A DNA stretch of 20,346 nt from assembly GCA_038496445.1 (NCBI GenBank), contig JALMLS010000318.1, positions 1 to 20,346 on the forward strand. The letters are read 5' to 3'. Positions 8,918-19,882 of this stretch are shown piece after piece (within the stretch, counting starts at the first letter, position 1; each line of letters starts with the position of its first letter). The notes beneath the pieces were generated by a model. That model was not told the DNA's origin and did no database searches. It saw only the letters and a program-made list of their open reading frames with translations. The position numbers and the translations under genes were made by a program. The stretch comes from Trichosphaerium sp. ATCC 40318 (lineage: Eukaryota > Discosea > Flabellinia > Trichosidae).

Positions 8918-9014
8918 GTCAAGTACGCAGGGTTTCGTAAAAACACGTGGTTATCGGCCAAAAATCACGTTTATTTATTAATGGATTTTAACTAGGAAAA
9001 TTCCATAGCACAAA
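8918..9014 (+). promoter_or_regulatory. Upstream region of gene A
   Basis: Only 97 bp separate the retrotransposon LTR from the gene A start. They contain CACGTG (8944-8949) and an A/T-rich stretch. The LTR may have displaced gene A's native promoter or may contribute to it; this is inferred from position only. Confidence 0.35.
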
Positions 9015-10933
9015 ATGAAACTACTAGCGTTACTTCTATTGGCGTTGTTTGCTCTACCAACTAATTGTCAAAGTGTTATAGATACCTTGATAATAGTTGA
9101 GAGTCCTATTCGTGCTTTAGGTACAGTAGCAGGAACAACTGTTGTAAAGCAGAGTCCTGCATCTGTATCGCATTCGTCATACCTTGGAAGTCGTCTTCTA
9201 TATGCTAGAGCAGATAACGCTACTGAAGGAGAGTATGTTGAAAATATAGCTCAAATGGATAGTCTACAATGTCAGATGGGCATTGGATCTCGTGGTATTT
9301 GCGAATGGCGCTACAGTGATATTGATAAAGTAGATTTGCTCTCAACTGGCTGTGGTACGCTTATTTGAATATAATACGAGCAGTGGATGGGAGATAAGTT
9401 CAAAATAAAACACCTTTAATCGGGAAAAAACAATTCTATTTTTGTTTCTTTACCTTTACCCTCCCACTTCGTTTACTGGTTTTTAAACACAGGGTGCTTC
9501 GGATTAACAGAAGACAGTCCTGATTCGCTTCACGGACTACGAGTTACAGCTAGGAGCGGTCTAACAACAGCTGTTTCCGTTTCACCAGTGCTTACTGACC
9601 TCGATACCACACAAAGACTAGTATGTTTACCTCTTGAAGCACCCTTTAATGCACATGAATCGATAACAGATCTTATTCTGCAAGTTGATGGTACTCTTGA
9701 AGAGTCGCTTGATATGGAGTTAACTCAATTTTGTTGCCTTACGCCAACAACTGCTTGGCATACTATTGCACCAGGACCCCACAATGTCGGTATGTTTTCT
9801 CAACAAGCGCAATAGATAGGTTTGTTTAACGTCTTCTTTAGGTTCTTGTACTGACTTTAGTCTTAAAATTCGATCCTATGTTCGTCTTCCAGCTGCAAAT
9901 GAAGAGTTTACGTACTCTTTCTCTATGAACGGCTTGGGTGAGGTGAATGAAAGTTCTGTATCTTGTTCACTTGGAGTAAGTCGTACTTGCTTTTTGTGTA
10001 AGTAATTTATAAACACATAGGTATCGCATGTCGTAGGTTTAGATTCTGGCTCAATCTCTGGCGGAGGAACGATAGCTGATGGTTTTACTGGCACCTGCAA
10101 TTTCGAAGGTATCAATCAACAGCTGTTATTTTTTTACGTAAATACACACACTTATGTATTTTCTAGTATGCTGGACGACTAGTGGTATGAAAGACTTTAG
10201 CGCAAGTATCACTAGCTCTAGGATTGGTAACTCATATAACTCTAATGCTGATGTGGATCCGTGAGTAAATACAACAATCACGTGCTCTAAAATACATTTG
10301 TAGATCCAATGATCCAGATCCATACAGAAAATGTCAACCCAACACTCCTTCAACTATAACAGTACTACCTTCTGGTTCGCATAACTATAAATAGGTTCCT
10401 ATTTAATGATTGCTCCAGGCGTTGGTATTGGCGACTTTATACCTACTGATAGTGTCGTCATCCTTGACTTGGATCTTTATATTGATGGTATCTATCTTTC
10501 TTGAACAAGAACATTATTCCATTTGCTTGTAACAGTATCTAAATATTAACGTTTACCAAGGTAAAGCAAGGTTTAACAATACAATACTTCAACTATCAAA
10601 AGCGAATACTACAATACAAGTAAAGGATTGTATCGTTGGTCCATTTACAATTGATGCTAATTCAGTTCAGGTAGAACCCTTTCTTTGTATTTCTTTTACC
10701 TGTTTTCTTTATTCATACTTCTATTCAAGACAGCTTCAATATTGATATCACAGCTCAAAGGATGCGAAGAGATCACACCAAAAGTTCTCTTTAGTGAAAG
10801 CCAATGTATTGAACAAACAAGGTCTTCTACAAAGATAGCAACTACTCTCAATGTTGTTGTTGTAAAGTGTAGCAGTCGAGCGCTCACTATAGCAAGTGTC
10901 TTGATTCTATGTATGGCGTTTTTGGCATTGTAG
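9015..10933 (+). CDS. Gene A: secreted, probably GPI-anchored surface protein, 9 exons
   Basis: Exons: 9015-9354, 9493-9789, 9842-9975, 10021-10108, 10167-10260, 10304-10374, 10419-10487, 10561-10670, 10730-10933. They total 1407 nt, 468 aa. The N-terminus MKLLALLLLALFALPTNCQS is a clear signal peptide. The ectodomain has paired cysteines and a YLGSRLLYARADNA motif. A cysteine-containing module follows in exons 7-9. The C-terminus (ALTIASVLILCMAFLAL after a small-residue KCSS) fits a GPI-attachment signal. Exons 2-5 have exactly the lengths of the gene B exons, with high protein identity, which supports the model. Less certain are donor GTTCGC at 10375 and the acceptor at 10560 (10535 is possible but breaks frame). 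The stop lies inside the right inverted-repeat arm. Function is unknown; I do not recognise a named family. Confidence 0.85.
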
Positions 10934-11383
10934 ATTAGAGTGTAACCCAGTAAAAAATAAGAGATTAGTGAACAGAGGACCTTGCTTGGCTGTAAAAGTA
11001 AACTGTTCATAACAAATTACAGTAGCCGTTCCTGACGTCCTTTAAACCAGTTCCGTATTCTTCATACTAGAGAGTCTTCTTTACAATGATAGCTAATTGA
11101 AATTTTTATTCTAGCGCTCTTCCAGTATTAAGGTCAGCGTACAAATCAATGTAATGTCTTTGTAACAACATTTTACCCAAATTACTCCTACTCATATCGA
11201 CCTATTGCCTATGGATGCAAAAACACAGCAAACATTGTACAATGGCTATTCAAAGAACCACGTCCAGTCAGAACCGTTTTTTGCCACGTTCAAATTGATC
11301 TCTTAAAAAACCATTCTATTACCATATTGCTCATACCTAAGACTACTTCAAACAATAACCACAAAAAGATAATGAGATCTAAC
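10934..11383. other. Repeat-arm sequence downstream of gene A, no gene seen
   Basis: About 450 bp of inverted-repeat DNA serving as gene A's 3' flank. ATAAGAG and other A/T-rich words follow the stop. I see no coding or RNA signal. Confidence 0.5.
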
Positions 11384-11632
11384 AGAAAACTCGGTATTTT
11401 TAACCCACAATTTTTTTCTCATTCCAAAATCTGTAAACAAAATGGAGTTATTGACAACTTTATCTCAAAAGTGGGTGCTCCCATGTCAACATGCAAGTTT
11501 AGACGCCACTCACAATCAATCGGAGAATCCCCGTGGTCTGTCTATGGTGTGTGCTCTAAACCCTCATCTATCGTTCTTTCAGGCACGCCTGCCTTCGAGC
11601 CACACCAGAGACTTGCACTGACTCAATCACCT
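11384..11632 (+). repeat. Conserved dispersed element, copy 2
   Basis: This is the right-arm copy, upstream of the nuclease pseudogene in the same orientation. A 121-aa ORF (11327-11692) covers it, but its frame is not kept in the diverged copy at 17901-18155. Confidence 0.7.
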
Positions 11633-11848
11633 TACTTTTTGTTCGTTGGTGCTTCATCAAGGGAAGTTACTGTCTTTTTAAGAGCTTGGTGATCTATAAC
11701 CTACTGGCGTTAGAGGAAACGGACTGTCTGTTTTTTAAAACGCTTTTGACACTTCATTGGTCCAATCGCTTTAAATTTACCATAATGGTCTCTTAAATAG
11801 TCGAAAAGCGCGATATAAGTATACCAACAAGCGAATTAACGAGTTTTG

Positions 11849-14800
11849 ATGACGAACGTAGCATTCAACTGGTATTCAACTCGTACGCCCTTCTACGCCA
11901 AATTCGCTCGATTAGGGCATTCTAAAGCGTATTTAACAAATTTCGGTTTAAAGCGATTATAAACATCTTGCTAAACCTGTTTTAGTACCTAAGAAGGCGC
12001 GCCAACGCCTAGCCAATGTCAGTAAGCAAAAACTCTACTTCGAGACAGTTGTGGCACCTCAGCTTCGTGTACATACAGTAGGAGATTGGTACAGCGTAAA
12101 TAGAGTATCGCTTGTTCAAATAGACGATACCAAGCTCCACCATATTTAAACAAGTGCGTTTTTGTCAAAAATCAAAAAAACTTTCCAAAAAAATACTTCT
12201 CTCTCGTTTGCAGACGAACCTTACAATCCAAAAAATTATACTATAAAATCACTAGTATTAGTCGTTTCGTAGGGGCAATTTACAAATCTGAAAGTCCATA
12301 GTTGTAGAATAAACTGACTTTTTGTGGTTTTTTTTCGCAGGTATAGAAATTCACTTGTATCAGCACTTCAAGCGTTATACCCGGAGAAAAAATGGATCAC
12401 ATGGAGATTCGAGTACGTTTACTTAGTGCAACTAATTTTTTTAACATGAAATCACGTGATAATAAATACTGATAACGCTTGTTAAGAAACAATGTTCCAA
12501 ACCAGTATTGGAATGAAGTTAAAAATCAAAAGAGTAAATTTGATGAGATGGCAAGTTTAATTGGTGTTAAATGTCTTGATGATTGGCAAGGTATATCTGT
12601 AAATAAAATACGAGAATATGGAGGATATGGTATAATGACAAAGTACACAACGTTTATTTCTTTGACAACTACTAAAAATTTTGAAACTTTTTTTCTTTAA
12701 TTTTGTTTCATGATTATGAGCGCAGCAGAAAGCTGTCGATGTGGTGATAACCAATCACGGCCTTGGTTCTATGTATTCAAGTTGCTTGTTGCAAAGTCGC
12801 CCGCCAAGACTTTTCTAGTGTGCTTTTTTATTGTCTACACTTGTTCTTTTTCTTATCGTCTCGTTTCAGGTATGATTTGGATTTACTTGCTGCTCTAAGG
12901 ACAATATATCCTGACCATTATTGGGTGGATAAAACCTCATCATCAGGGTAAGTAATAAAATGCCGCAATTGAGATAAGTATCACTGACTAAAGTGTTTTT
13001 TTTAGGTCGACTGTAAATAAAGGTTTTTGGAACAATAAAAAGAATCAACATGAACTTGCAGAGCATGTAGCTGAGAAACTTGGTATTACTGATTTAAGTG
13101 GTTGGTATAACATAACACATCAGGAAATATTAAAAAGCGGTGGATATCCACTAATAACCAAGTATGATGTTCCCTTGCTTTATCAATTTTATTTTTGGAA
13201 AGAGCATAGAGCAACTTCGCTTTCTTCATCGATCATTATTAACATTTTATGTCATTAGATTTTCCTCATTTATCCGATTCTTGGAGGTTCTTTATCCGCA
13301 TTATAATTGGCTACAATGGAAGTTTAAGAACAAGTACGTGGTGTGAAAACTGATTACATCATGACTGAAATGAGTTTTTTTGATACTGTCAATTTCAGTT
13401 TTTTATTGGCTTTGTTTTGGAGTTATATCCCTTATTGATAATTTAGATCTCTTAATATTGTACCTGTTACCGATATTGAACAAGATAGAAAAGTATTTGA
13501 GGATATAGCAGAGACATTAGGCGTGAAATTATTGTCAGATTGGATAAACACTAGCTGGTCAGATGTTACACGCCTAGGCGGTTCCAACGCAATTTCAAGG
13601 TAACTCTTAATATAACGAATAGTATAATGGCATTTTAATAGAAGCATAGATACGGTCACTCGCTAGCAAAAACGCTTGATGCGCTGTATCCAAATGCACC
13701 AAAAAAGTTTTATCAAAAAGATGAAAATGAAGAAGAATATGACTACCTTGGCCGTGAAAGACTTCAGTTTAACTCAATAGCGAATGTACTCAATATTAAG
13801 ATATTAGAAGAGTGGTTTAATGCCGATCCAGAAAAAGTAAACCGGTTGGCGAAGAGCAGCATTAAAAAGTATGTGTTTTTTTTTCTGTTATTTGGTTTCG
13901 CATTGTCTTTTATTTTTTAACTGTTATGGCAAGGTATGGTTCTTTACAGCAATCCCTTGGCGTTTTATATCCTAAATATAACTGGGACAAACTATTTGGA
14001 CCACTACCAATGGCTAAAGGTTACTGGCAAATCACAAAGCATCAACAAGATTTTCTTGAGTTTGCGAAAAAGACTTTGAACATTAAACAACCAGAAGATT
14101 GGTACGCAAATCTTCATACATATAGCCATACCTAAAGACCAATGCAATATACACCATTTACACCTAAACATACGTTTTATCCAAACACCGAAAGGTGTGG
14201 TGTAAAGCTGTTGACATTGTTTTTTTTTCATGTCAAACTTTTGAAGTTCATTACTTTTTTAGGTATCGTGTTTCAGTTCTTCAACTTAGCTCCATAGGCG
14301 CTAAAGGACTTATGGGATATTATCCTAAGATTCTCAATCAATTTGATAGAGGTTTCCAGTGGGACTGGTCAAAATTTCCTCTCATTGGAAGAAGGCTAAG
14401 CAGAAGTAAGCACACCATTTTTTTGAATAATTATTATTTACTTTTTTTTAAAGATTGCTGCTTAACGTTGTAAGACAACTATTCCCAGATGTTGTAGTTC
14501 ATGAAGAACATATTATTGGTGTTGGAAACCAGAGAGGTATAATGATATCTGTTGATGTCTTTGTTTCTGGCTACGATATTTGTTTGGAGTACCAAGGCAA
14601 ACAAGAACTTATTGTCAACTTTATCAGGCTCTTATTAACATGTGCTTTAGGAGAATTACATTTTTATACTACTGCTATGAGAATGGAGTCTCCTTCTTCT
14701 GTACAATTCAGGGACGCTGAGAAAGCTCAGAGATGTAGAGACAGCGGTACAGGTTTTTAAAAGTTCGGCTGAGTTCTCATTTTTTGTTATGTAGGTTTGA

Positions 14801-15051
14801 CACTTGTTCCTATACCATTCTGGTACATTGCTTTCAATTATTTGTTTTTCTACAAGTTGTAACCTTTGAGCATTATTTTAACATAAGAGCGTTCTAGGTG
14901 GGATGGAGATATTGAGACGATCGCAAAAACAATTATGTATCATAGACCTGAAATTGTTTTTAAAAATGTAAATACTGACTTTGTATCTCCTCTGTTGATG
15001 CATCTTATGCCTAAAAAAGAATCTAGAGGTACTACTACAATAATAGAATAA
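11849..15051 (+). pseudogene. Right-arm copy of the modular nuclease gene, frameshifted
   Basis: Same 15-exon layout as 3399-189, with matching splice sites and a final stop at 15049-15051. Two exon lesions are absent from the left copy. One T is missing from the run at 12144-12146 in exon 2, giving an immediate TAA before the first complete repeat. One A is missing at 14389-14390 in exon 11, shifting frame just before the nuclease domain and causing a stop at the start of exon 12. Other differences fall in introns (for example one base in intron 1 and one in the GC-AG intron 14597-14650). A full-length nuclease cannot be made from this copy, and the repeats could be translated only from an internal start. 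Decay after duplication is the simplest reading. Confidence 0.85.
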
Positions 15052-15124
15052 TACTAACTATCATTAAAATACTTACTGATATCAATAGAAGAAAAAGTTC
15101 CAATGATGGATACAACGGAGTTTT
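15035..15124 (-). other. Right-arm copy of the orphan hydrophobic exon
   Basis: This is the inverted-repeat counterpart of 117-205, with the same acceptor, open frame and TAG. Here the gene upstream on the same strand, gene B, already has its own tail and stop at 15359. The exon therefore has no evident gene body and is probably a hitch-hiker of the duplication. Confidence 0.35.
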
Positions 15125-15358
15125 CTGTAAACAACACAAAAACAAAGTACCTTAACATGTAAAACTTATAACCGTGAGATAAAAATTGTTACATACATTA
15201 ATGGTCTACATTTTAACAAACAATTTTTTGCGCTCAAATACGCGTGGTTTTCTGCTGACTAAGCGAACTTTCTCGTTTAATTCTTAGCTTTAAAGAGAAA
15301 AATAAGTTTTGTGCAAGAATGGGTTAACTAGTTGTTTTATTGTATCAAATAACTGTCC

Positions 15359-17266
15359 TTACAATACCAAAGCCATCATTGTCATTAAGAGAAACACAAG
15401 ATCCACGTGCAGTATACCAACACTACTTGTATCGCCTAGTAGTGATGAGTTACATTAAAAACGAGTATATCAAGTACCAGAGTCAGTTTGAAGTGTTCCA
15501 GAATGTGTGGTTGGTGGTTCAGTAGTTTGTGGTGCGCTTGTTGGAGGTTTTGTCGTACTTGGAGGTGTAGTTGTGCTTGGAGGCTAATAGGTGAATCAGT
15601 TGTACGCAAAGTATCAAAAGCACAGTATACGAAAAATAAAATATTGTTCGTTAATCTTAAAGGAAGTTCTACACAAAATTGTGTACTTCCTGACATGTTC
15701 TTTTTTGGTTTTTCGGTACTTTCAATTATGATATTGACGTACTTCTACAACAGTTATAGTTGAAGGAGTGTTGGGTTGACATTTTCTGTATGGATCTGAA
15801 TCATTGAATCTACAAATGTATTTTAGAGCACGTGATTATTGTGTTTACTCACGGGTCCACATCAGCATTAGAGTTATATGAGTTACCAATCCTAGAGCTA
15901 TTGATACTTGCGCTAAAGTCGGCCATACCACTAGTCGTCCAGCACACTAGAAAAGGATAGAAGAAACTAGCAAAATATAACTATTGTTATACCTTCAAAA
16001 CTGCACGTGCTAGAGATGCCATCGGCCAGTGTACCGCCACCGCTGATTGATCCTGACCCGCCATCGATTGTGCCGGATACCTATGTGTATAAATTTAACA
16101 TGTTTAAGGTCGGTAAATACAACCAAAGACTTCAAAAAAAAAAAATAGTTGTGCAAATACTTACTCCGTTTGTACAAGATAGAGAGCCTCCAGTCACTGT
16201 ACCTAAGCCGTTCATAGAGAAAGAGTATGTAAAATCTTCATTTGCGGACGGAAGACGAACATAGGATCGAATATTTAGAGTTAAGTCAGTACAAGAACCT
16301 AAAGAAAAAAATTAAGACATCAACATTTTTAACTGAAAAAAAGGAAAAACAATAGTCAAATAAAATCAATCCCACGTGCAACTTTTTATTGGTTCCCATT
16401 CGTAAAAAATATTTACCGACAGTATAGGGTCCTGGTGCTATAGTATGCCAAGCAGTCGTTGGTGTAACGCAGCAGAATTGAGTTAAATCCACATCAAATT
16501 GCGCCTGAATAGTGCCATCTACTTGCAATACAAGGTTCGTCACCGATTCGTACGCAGCAAAAGGAGCTTCAATAGGTATACACACAAGCCTCTCAGCTCC
16601 AGGAAGAGCAGGGAGAATTGGTGATGTCGAAACAGCTGTTGTTCCTCCACTCTTTGTTGTTACTTTGAGTTTGTGATTTTTATCAGGACCGACTTCCGTC
16701 AATGCGAAGCACCCTGTAATAAAAAATTAAGACAACAAGTCCTAACACCAAAATAGTTCGTTTAAGAAAAAAAAAGAAGATACACTGCATAGTAACTGTG
16801 GTGATTTAAAATAACACCAAATACTGCCAAGACTATAATTTTAACTCAAAGAAAAACGTGGTCTCGGGTTAGGCGTAAAACAATTACAGACTGTGTGGTC
16901 AAATTATAAAAACAAACGCGTACCGCAGCCAGTTGAAAGCAAATCAACGTTCGAGATTGAACTGTAACGCCATTCGGAAACACCTTTTGTGCCAGACGCA
17001 ATATTACATTGTAGACCTCCTGCTACTGCTCTAGTGCTTACTTCATCACCAAGTCTTGCGTTATCTGCTCTAGCATAAAGAGAACGACTTCCAAGGTACG
17101 AAGGATCTGGTACAGGTGCAGGACTCTCGTTTTCAACAGTGCCTCCACCAGATGTACCTTCTGCCCGAACAACAGGTTGGAACGTAGTCAACGAGTCGAT
17201 TACGCTCTGACTCTTAGTCGTTAAAGTAAACAAGACCAATACTAGTGACAAAAGTATTAGTTTCAT
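15359..17266 (-). CDS. Gene B: secreted, probably GPI-anchored surface protein with Thr/Pro stalk, 8 exons
   Basis: Exons (high to low): 17266-16924, 16713-16417, 16298-16165, 16080-15993, 15946-15853, 15809-15743, 15583-15478, 15435-15359. They total 1206 nt, 401 aa. A signal peptide begins MKLILLSLVLVLFTLTTKSQ. The ectodomain is paralogous to gene A: exons 2-5 are 297, 134, 88 and 94 nt in both, with the same intron phases. After the shared RKCQPNTPSTITV segment the proteins part. B has a Thr/Pro/Ser-rich stalk in exon 7 (PPSTTTPPSTTKPPT onward, about 35 residues, likely O-glycosylated) and a hydrophobic tail (DLVFLLMTMMALVL) after DTSS, fitting a GPI signal. Intron 6 (159 nt) is long and contains a hairpin. 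The gene converges on the right arm. Function is unknown. Confidence 0.85.
15662..15690. other. Hairpin in gene B intron 6
   Basis: GGAAG and CTTCC flank the perfect inverted pair TACACAA/TTGTGTA, with a small asymmetric bulge. Short, and possibly fortuitous. Confidence 0.45.
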
Positions 17267-17900
17267 GTTCGCTACTTGTTTGTATTTGTAGCTATGGTTT
17301 TAAAGTAGTTCTAACAATGTGCACGTTATTGGTCTGATTATAAAGATTCAGCTAATCACTGGCACCGTTCTGCTTGGACGCTACACTCTCTAATAGACCT
17401 ATAACCCGCGCTGATGTTACAAGATATTATAGTCAACGTGTCACGAAGCGCTGGCTATACACCACGCTGTCTTTGTTCCACATGTTATTTTTACAATACT
17501 TGAAAATATAGCTTGTTGTGGTATGCTCGAGATTGGAAATTTGGATGTTTTTTAACAACGGTAGTACCTTAGTCAATGGTCAGATTAAAAATAAGCTGAA
17601 CTGTTGACCTTTCTGAGCTTATTTAATCTAACCCACTGCGGGTACAATAAAGTGTGTCACGTGTACCAAGTTCTCACTTTAATCATTAAACGCGACAGAA
17701 TCTATGAACTAACGCTTACATTGGTATATGAGCACGTGGCAATAGAACAAGAATAAGGCATGATGCGCAATGAAATTAGTCTTCGTTTTGAATGCTGTAT
17801 TAAAATTGTAGTTGTTTCCTAATGTCCATTTTGTGAAACCACAACGTACAAAGAAAATAATGTCTCAGAACACAAATAGTAGTTTTGCTAACAAAAGTAG
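17267..17900. other. Intergenic region upstream of gene B, no gene seen
   Basis: About 630 bp that include gene B's promoter side. Two CACGTG palindromes occur (near 17660 and 17731). I see no ORF with coding features, no RNA gene and no repeat until the conserved element. Confidence 0.5.
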
Positions 17901-18155
17901 AGGTGATTGAGTCAGTGCAAGTTCCTGGCGTGGCTCGGGGTAGGCAGGCATGCCAAGTATTTCAAAGATAGGTTCATGGTTTAGAGCACACGCCATAGAC
18001 AGACCACAAGGGTACATTTGGTGATAGTGGTGTCTACACCAGCAAGTTGACATGTGAGCACCCACTTTTGGTATCAATTGAGTTGTCAACCACAATTTGT
18101 CGAAACGTTTATTTGATAGAAAAAAAATTGTGGTTTTGAAAAGTGTTGAGTTTTC
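17901..18155 (-). repeat. Conserved dispersed element, copy 3 (diverged)
   Basis: On the minus strand it shares with the other copies the blocks AAAGTGGGTGCTC, CATGTCAAC, GTGGTCTGTCTATGG, GTGTGCTCTAAACC, GCCTGCC and CTTGCACTGACTCAATCACC. Between blocks there are substitutions and length changes that break the reading frame. It lies outside the inverted repeat, about 640 bp upstream of gene B and in gene B's orientation. Block-wise nucleotide conservation without frame conservation argues for an RNA or DNA-level function, or for a repeat family. Confidence 0.7.
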
Positions 18156-18678
18156 CTTCATTTCGATGTTTTTTTCACATGTTGTAGTTTGATACAAGAA
18201 ATTTATTGTTCCTAATAGATTGGATTTGGTGTTAGGCTAACTACACGGATTCAATGAAAGAAAGGTTTTGGAACATGTCGTATAGACTTACACGTGGCAC
18301 CCTGTATGCTTTGAGTAATATAAGGTTTTAACAGCCTCCTTAAGATTTAAATTAGCACAACTATTCCCGTATCATTTCTAATGTCAGTAAAAGTCTATTG
18401 TTAAAAACAGTTTAGAGCATTATGCACGTCTTCTAATTTTACTAGCTAGACTAGCTAGTATGCACATCCTGTACTTATCTGATTTTAGAATACTGGCATA
18501 AGTGTAAATTGTATTGCCTAATACTTCCTCTGTAATAGTATTCATGTTGTCTAAGCATGACTACTTGACTGTGTCTGCGCTATAATAAACATTAGTTTCC
18601 CTTTACTATCCAAGTGTACGTCAAAACAGTCAACACTGGTCGTTTTTTAACTGATAACACCTGGATTACATCTGCAGC
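18156..18678. other. Intergenic region before the F-box/LRR gene, no gene seen
   Basis: A/T-rich DNA with no long ORF. A short inverted CTAGCTAG-type run occurs near 18440-18460. The 3' part should hold the promoter of the rightward F-box/LRR gene. Confidence 0.5.
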
Positions 18679-19560
18679 ATGGAAGATAGTACCACATTGG
18701 ACCTTATATACCTGCCTGTTGAAATAATCGTTCATATCCTGAAACAAGGCTCTTTTACGCTCCGTTCAGCACAAACATGCCGTTGCGAGATATCATTCAC
18801 AACCATGTTGGATACGGGTTAATAAAGGTTACAAGCGTAAGGGGAATATCTTCTTTCTGGAAGCCCTTTGCTTCAAAACACCTCTATTGAGACTGTTTTC
18901 ATTTCAAGAGATATCAGTGATAAGCACTTGTACTTATTGGAGGGCGTAAATACTATTAACTTATCAGAATGTGATTATATTACAGATGAGGGCGTCAAGG
19001 CTTTGGCAGGTGTTCATACAATTAACTTACGTGACTGTGATGGCATTTCAGATGAAAGCTTGAAGGCGTTAGCTGGTGTTCATACTATTAGGCTGTCATA
19101 CTGTGTCAATATAACAGATGAGGGTATCAAGGCTTTAGCTGGTGTTCATACAATTGATTTACATAGTACTTCAATTACAGATGAGGGTGTAGAGGCATTG
19201 GCTGGTGTTCATGAGATTGAATTAGAAAGAACTATAATTACAGATGAATGTTTGAAGTACTTAGTTGGTGTTCATACCATTACCTTATATGATACACGTG
19301 CAACTAAAGAGGGTGCCAAGGTATTGATTGGTGTACATGAAGTTAAATGGGATAGTAATTATTGGAGCTGAAACACTAATGATCATATTGCTATGATATG
19401 TCAGCTAAAAGTTGTATATCCATCTAAGCGATTAAAAAAGCAATTAGACAGTATCATCTTAATTGAGAGTGTGGGGAATGAAGTTGCACATAACTATTTC
19501 AGGCTTTTTTGTAACTGTGTTGAGCACCAGAATTTTGTTGCATTCTTATTCAAACCATAG
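18679..19560 (+). pseudogene. F-box/leucine-rich-repeat gene, apparently decayed
   Basis: The ATG at 18679 opens an F-box (LDLIYLPVEIIVHIL, then LRSAQTCR, residues 7-36) that stops at TAA 18820-18822. The leucine-rich repeats begin near 18870 in the same frame. They run to TGA 19369-19371 as about six units of 20-25 residues with the core ITDEGVKALAGVHTI. The join contains three in-frame TAAs. Another frame there reads plausibly (WKPFASKHLY), so two indels are the simplest cause. A 60-nt intron (18782-18841) would restore frame but has a poor donor. After the TGA the same frame stays open for 62 codons to 19560. F-box plus short LRRs resembles substrate adaptors of SCF ubiquitin ligases and families expanded in giant viruses. 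Pseudogene status is my best reading, not proven. Confidence 0.65.
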
Positions 19561-19882
19561 AAAGCGATTTCATACTTTCTCGAGATCTATTTACAACATG
19601 TTTTGTATTGTCTAAGTCTAAATACAGTGGAAATTAGTTTTGTAGTTTAAAGTGGTTGACGAGGCATGGCCAGCATTGTTTTTGAGACAGTTTCAGAAAT
19701 TCCGTCATATTTGACAAAATTGGAACCATAACTCTATTCGGAGTTCCATAAATCTCCTTTTAGCTTTCAGTACAGAGGTGTCCTTGGGTGCGTGTTTTTG
19801 TTACTTTAGCACCTAAAACAATATTTATTCACATTTTCTTTTTTTATGCATTTCATATTTGGTTTTCATCTTCGAATATCAC
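19561..19882. other. Intergenic region, no gene seen
   Basis: About 320 bp between the LRR gene and the last gene. It has T-rich tracts near 19830-19850 just upstream of the next ATG. No coding, RNA or repeat signal is seen. Confidence 0.5.

Larger units (their letters stand above)
10923..15240. repeat. Right arm of the 4.3-kb inverted repeat
   Basis: This is the reverse-complement partner of 1-4326. The last codons and stop of gene A (10923-10933) lie inside the arm, so gene A's 3' UTR is repeat sequence. The outer end at 15240 is followed by unique DNA leading into the 3' end of gene B. The nuclease copy in this arm carries two exon frameshifts that the left arm lacks. The arms therefore diverged after duplication, and the repeat is not simply one sequence assembled twice. 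Confidence 0.97.

Noticed and set aside
11327-11692. A 121-aa ORF as a protein gene
   Set aside because: The homologous copy at 17901-18155 conserves nucleotides but not frame, and stops fall in the equivalent frame.
1-15240. Inverted repeat as an assembly or chimera artefact
   Set aside because: The arms differ at many sites, including exon-disrupting deletions on one side only, and have different sharp inner flanks.
1-15240. Terminal inverted repeats of one giant DNA transposon (Maverick-type)
   Set aside because: There are no integrase, polymerase B, capsid or protease genes of that type between the arms, and the outer end has no visible target duplication. The contents fit a duplicated host segment.
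15488-15763. A 91-aa plus-strand ORF opposite gene B
   Set aside because: It is the antisense shadow of the Thr/Pro stalk exon and adjoining intron of gene B.
18679-19560. Stop-codon reassignment explaining the F-box/LRR frame
   Set aside because: The other genes here (nuclease, A, B) end normally at TAA or TAG, and unspliced introns contain all three stops. Decay of one gene is simpler.
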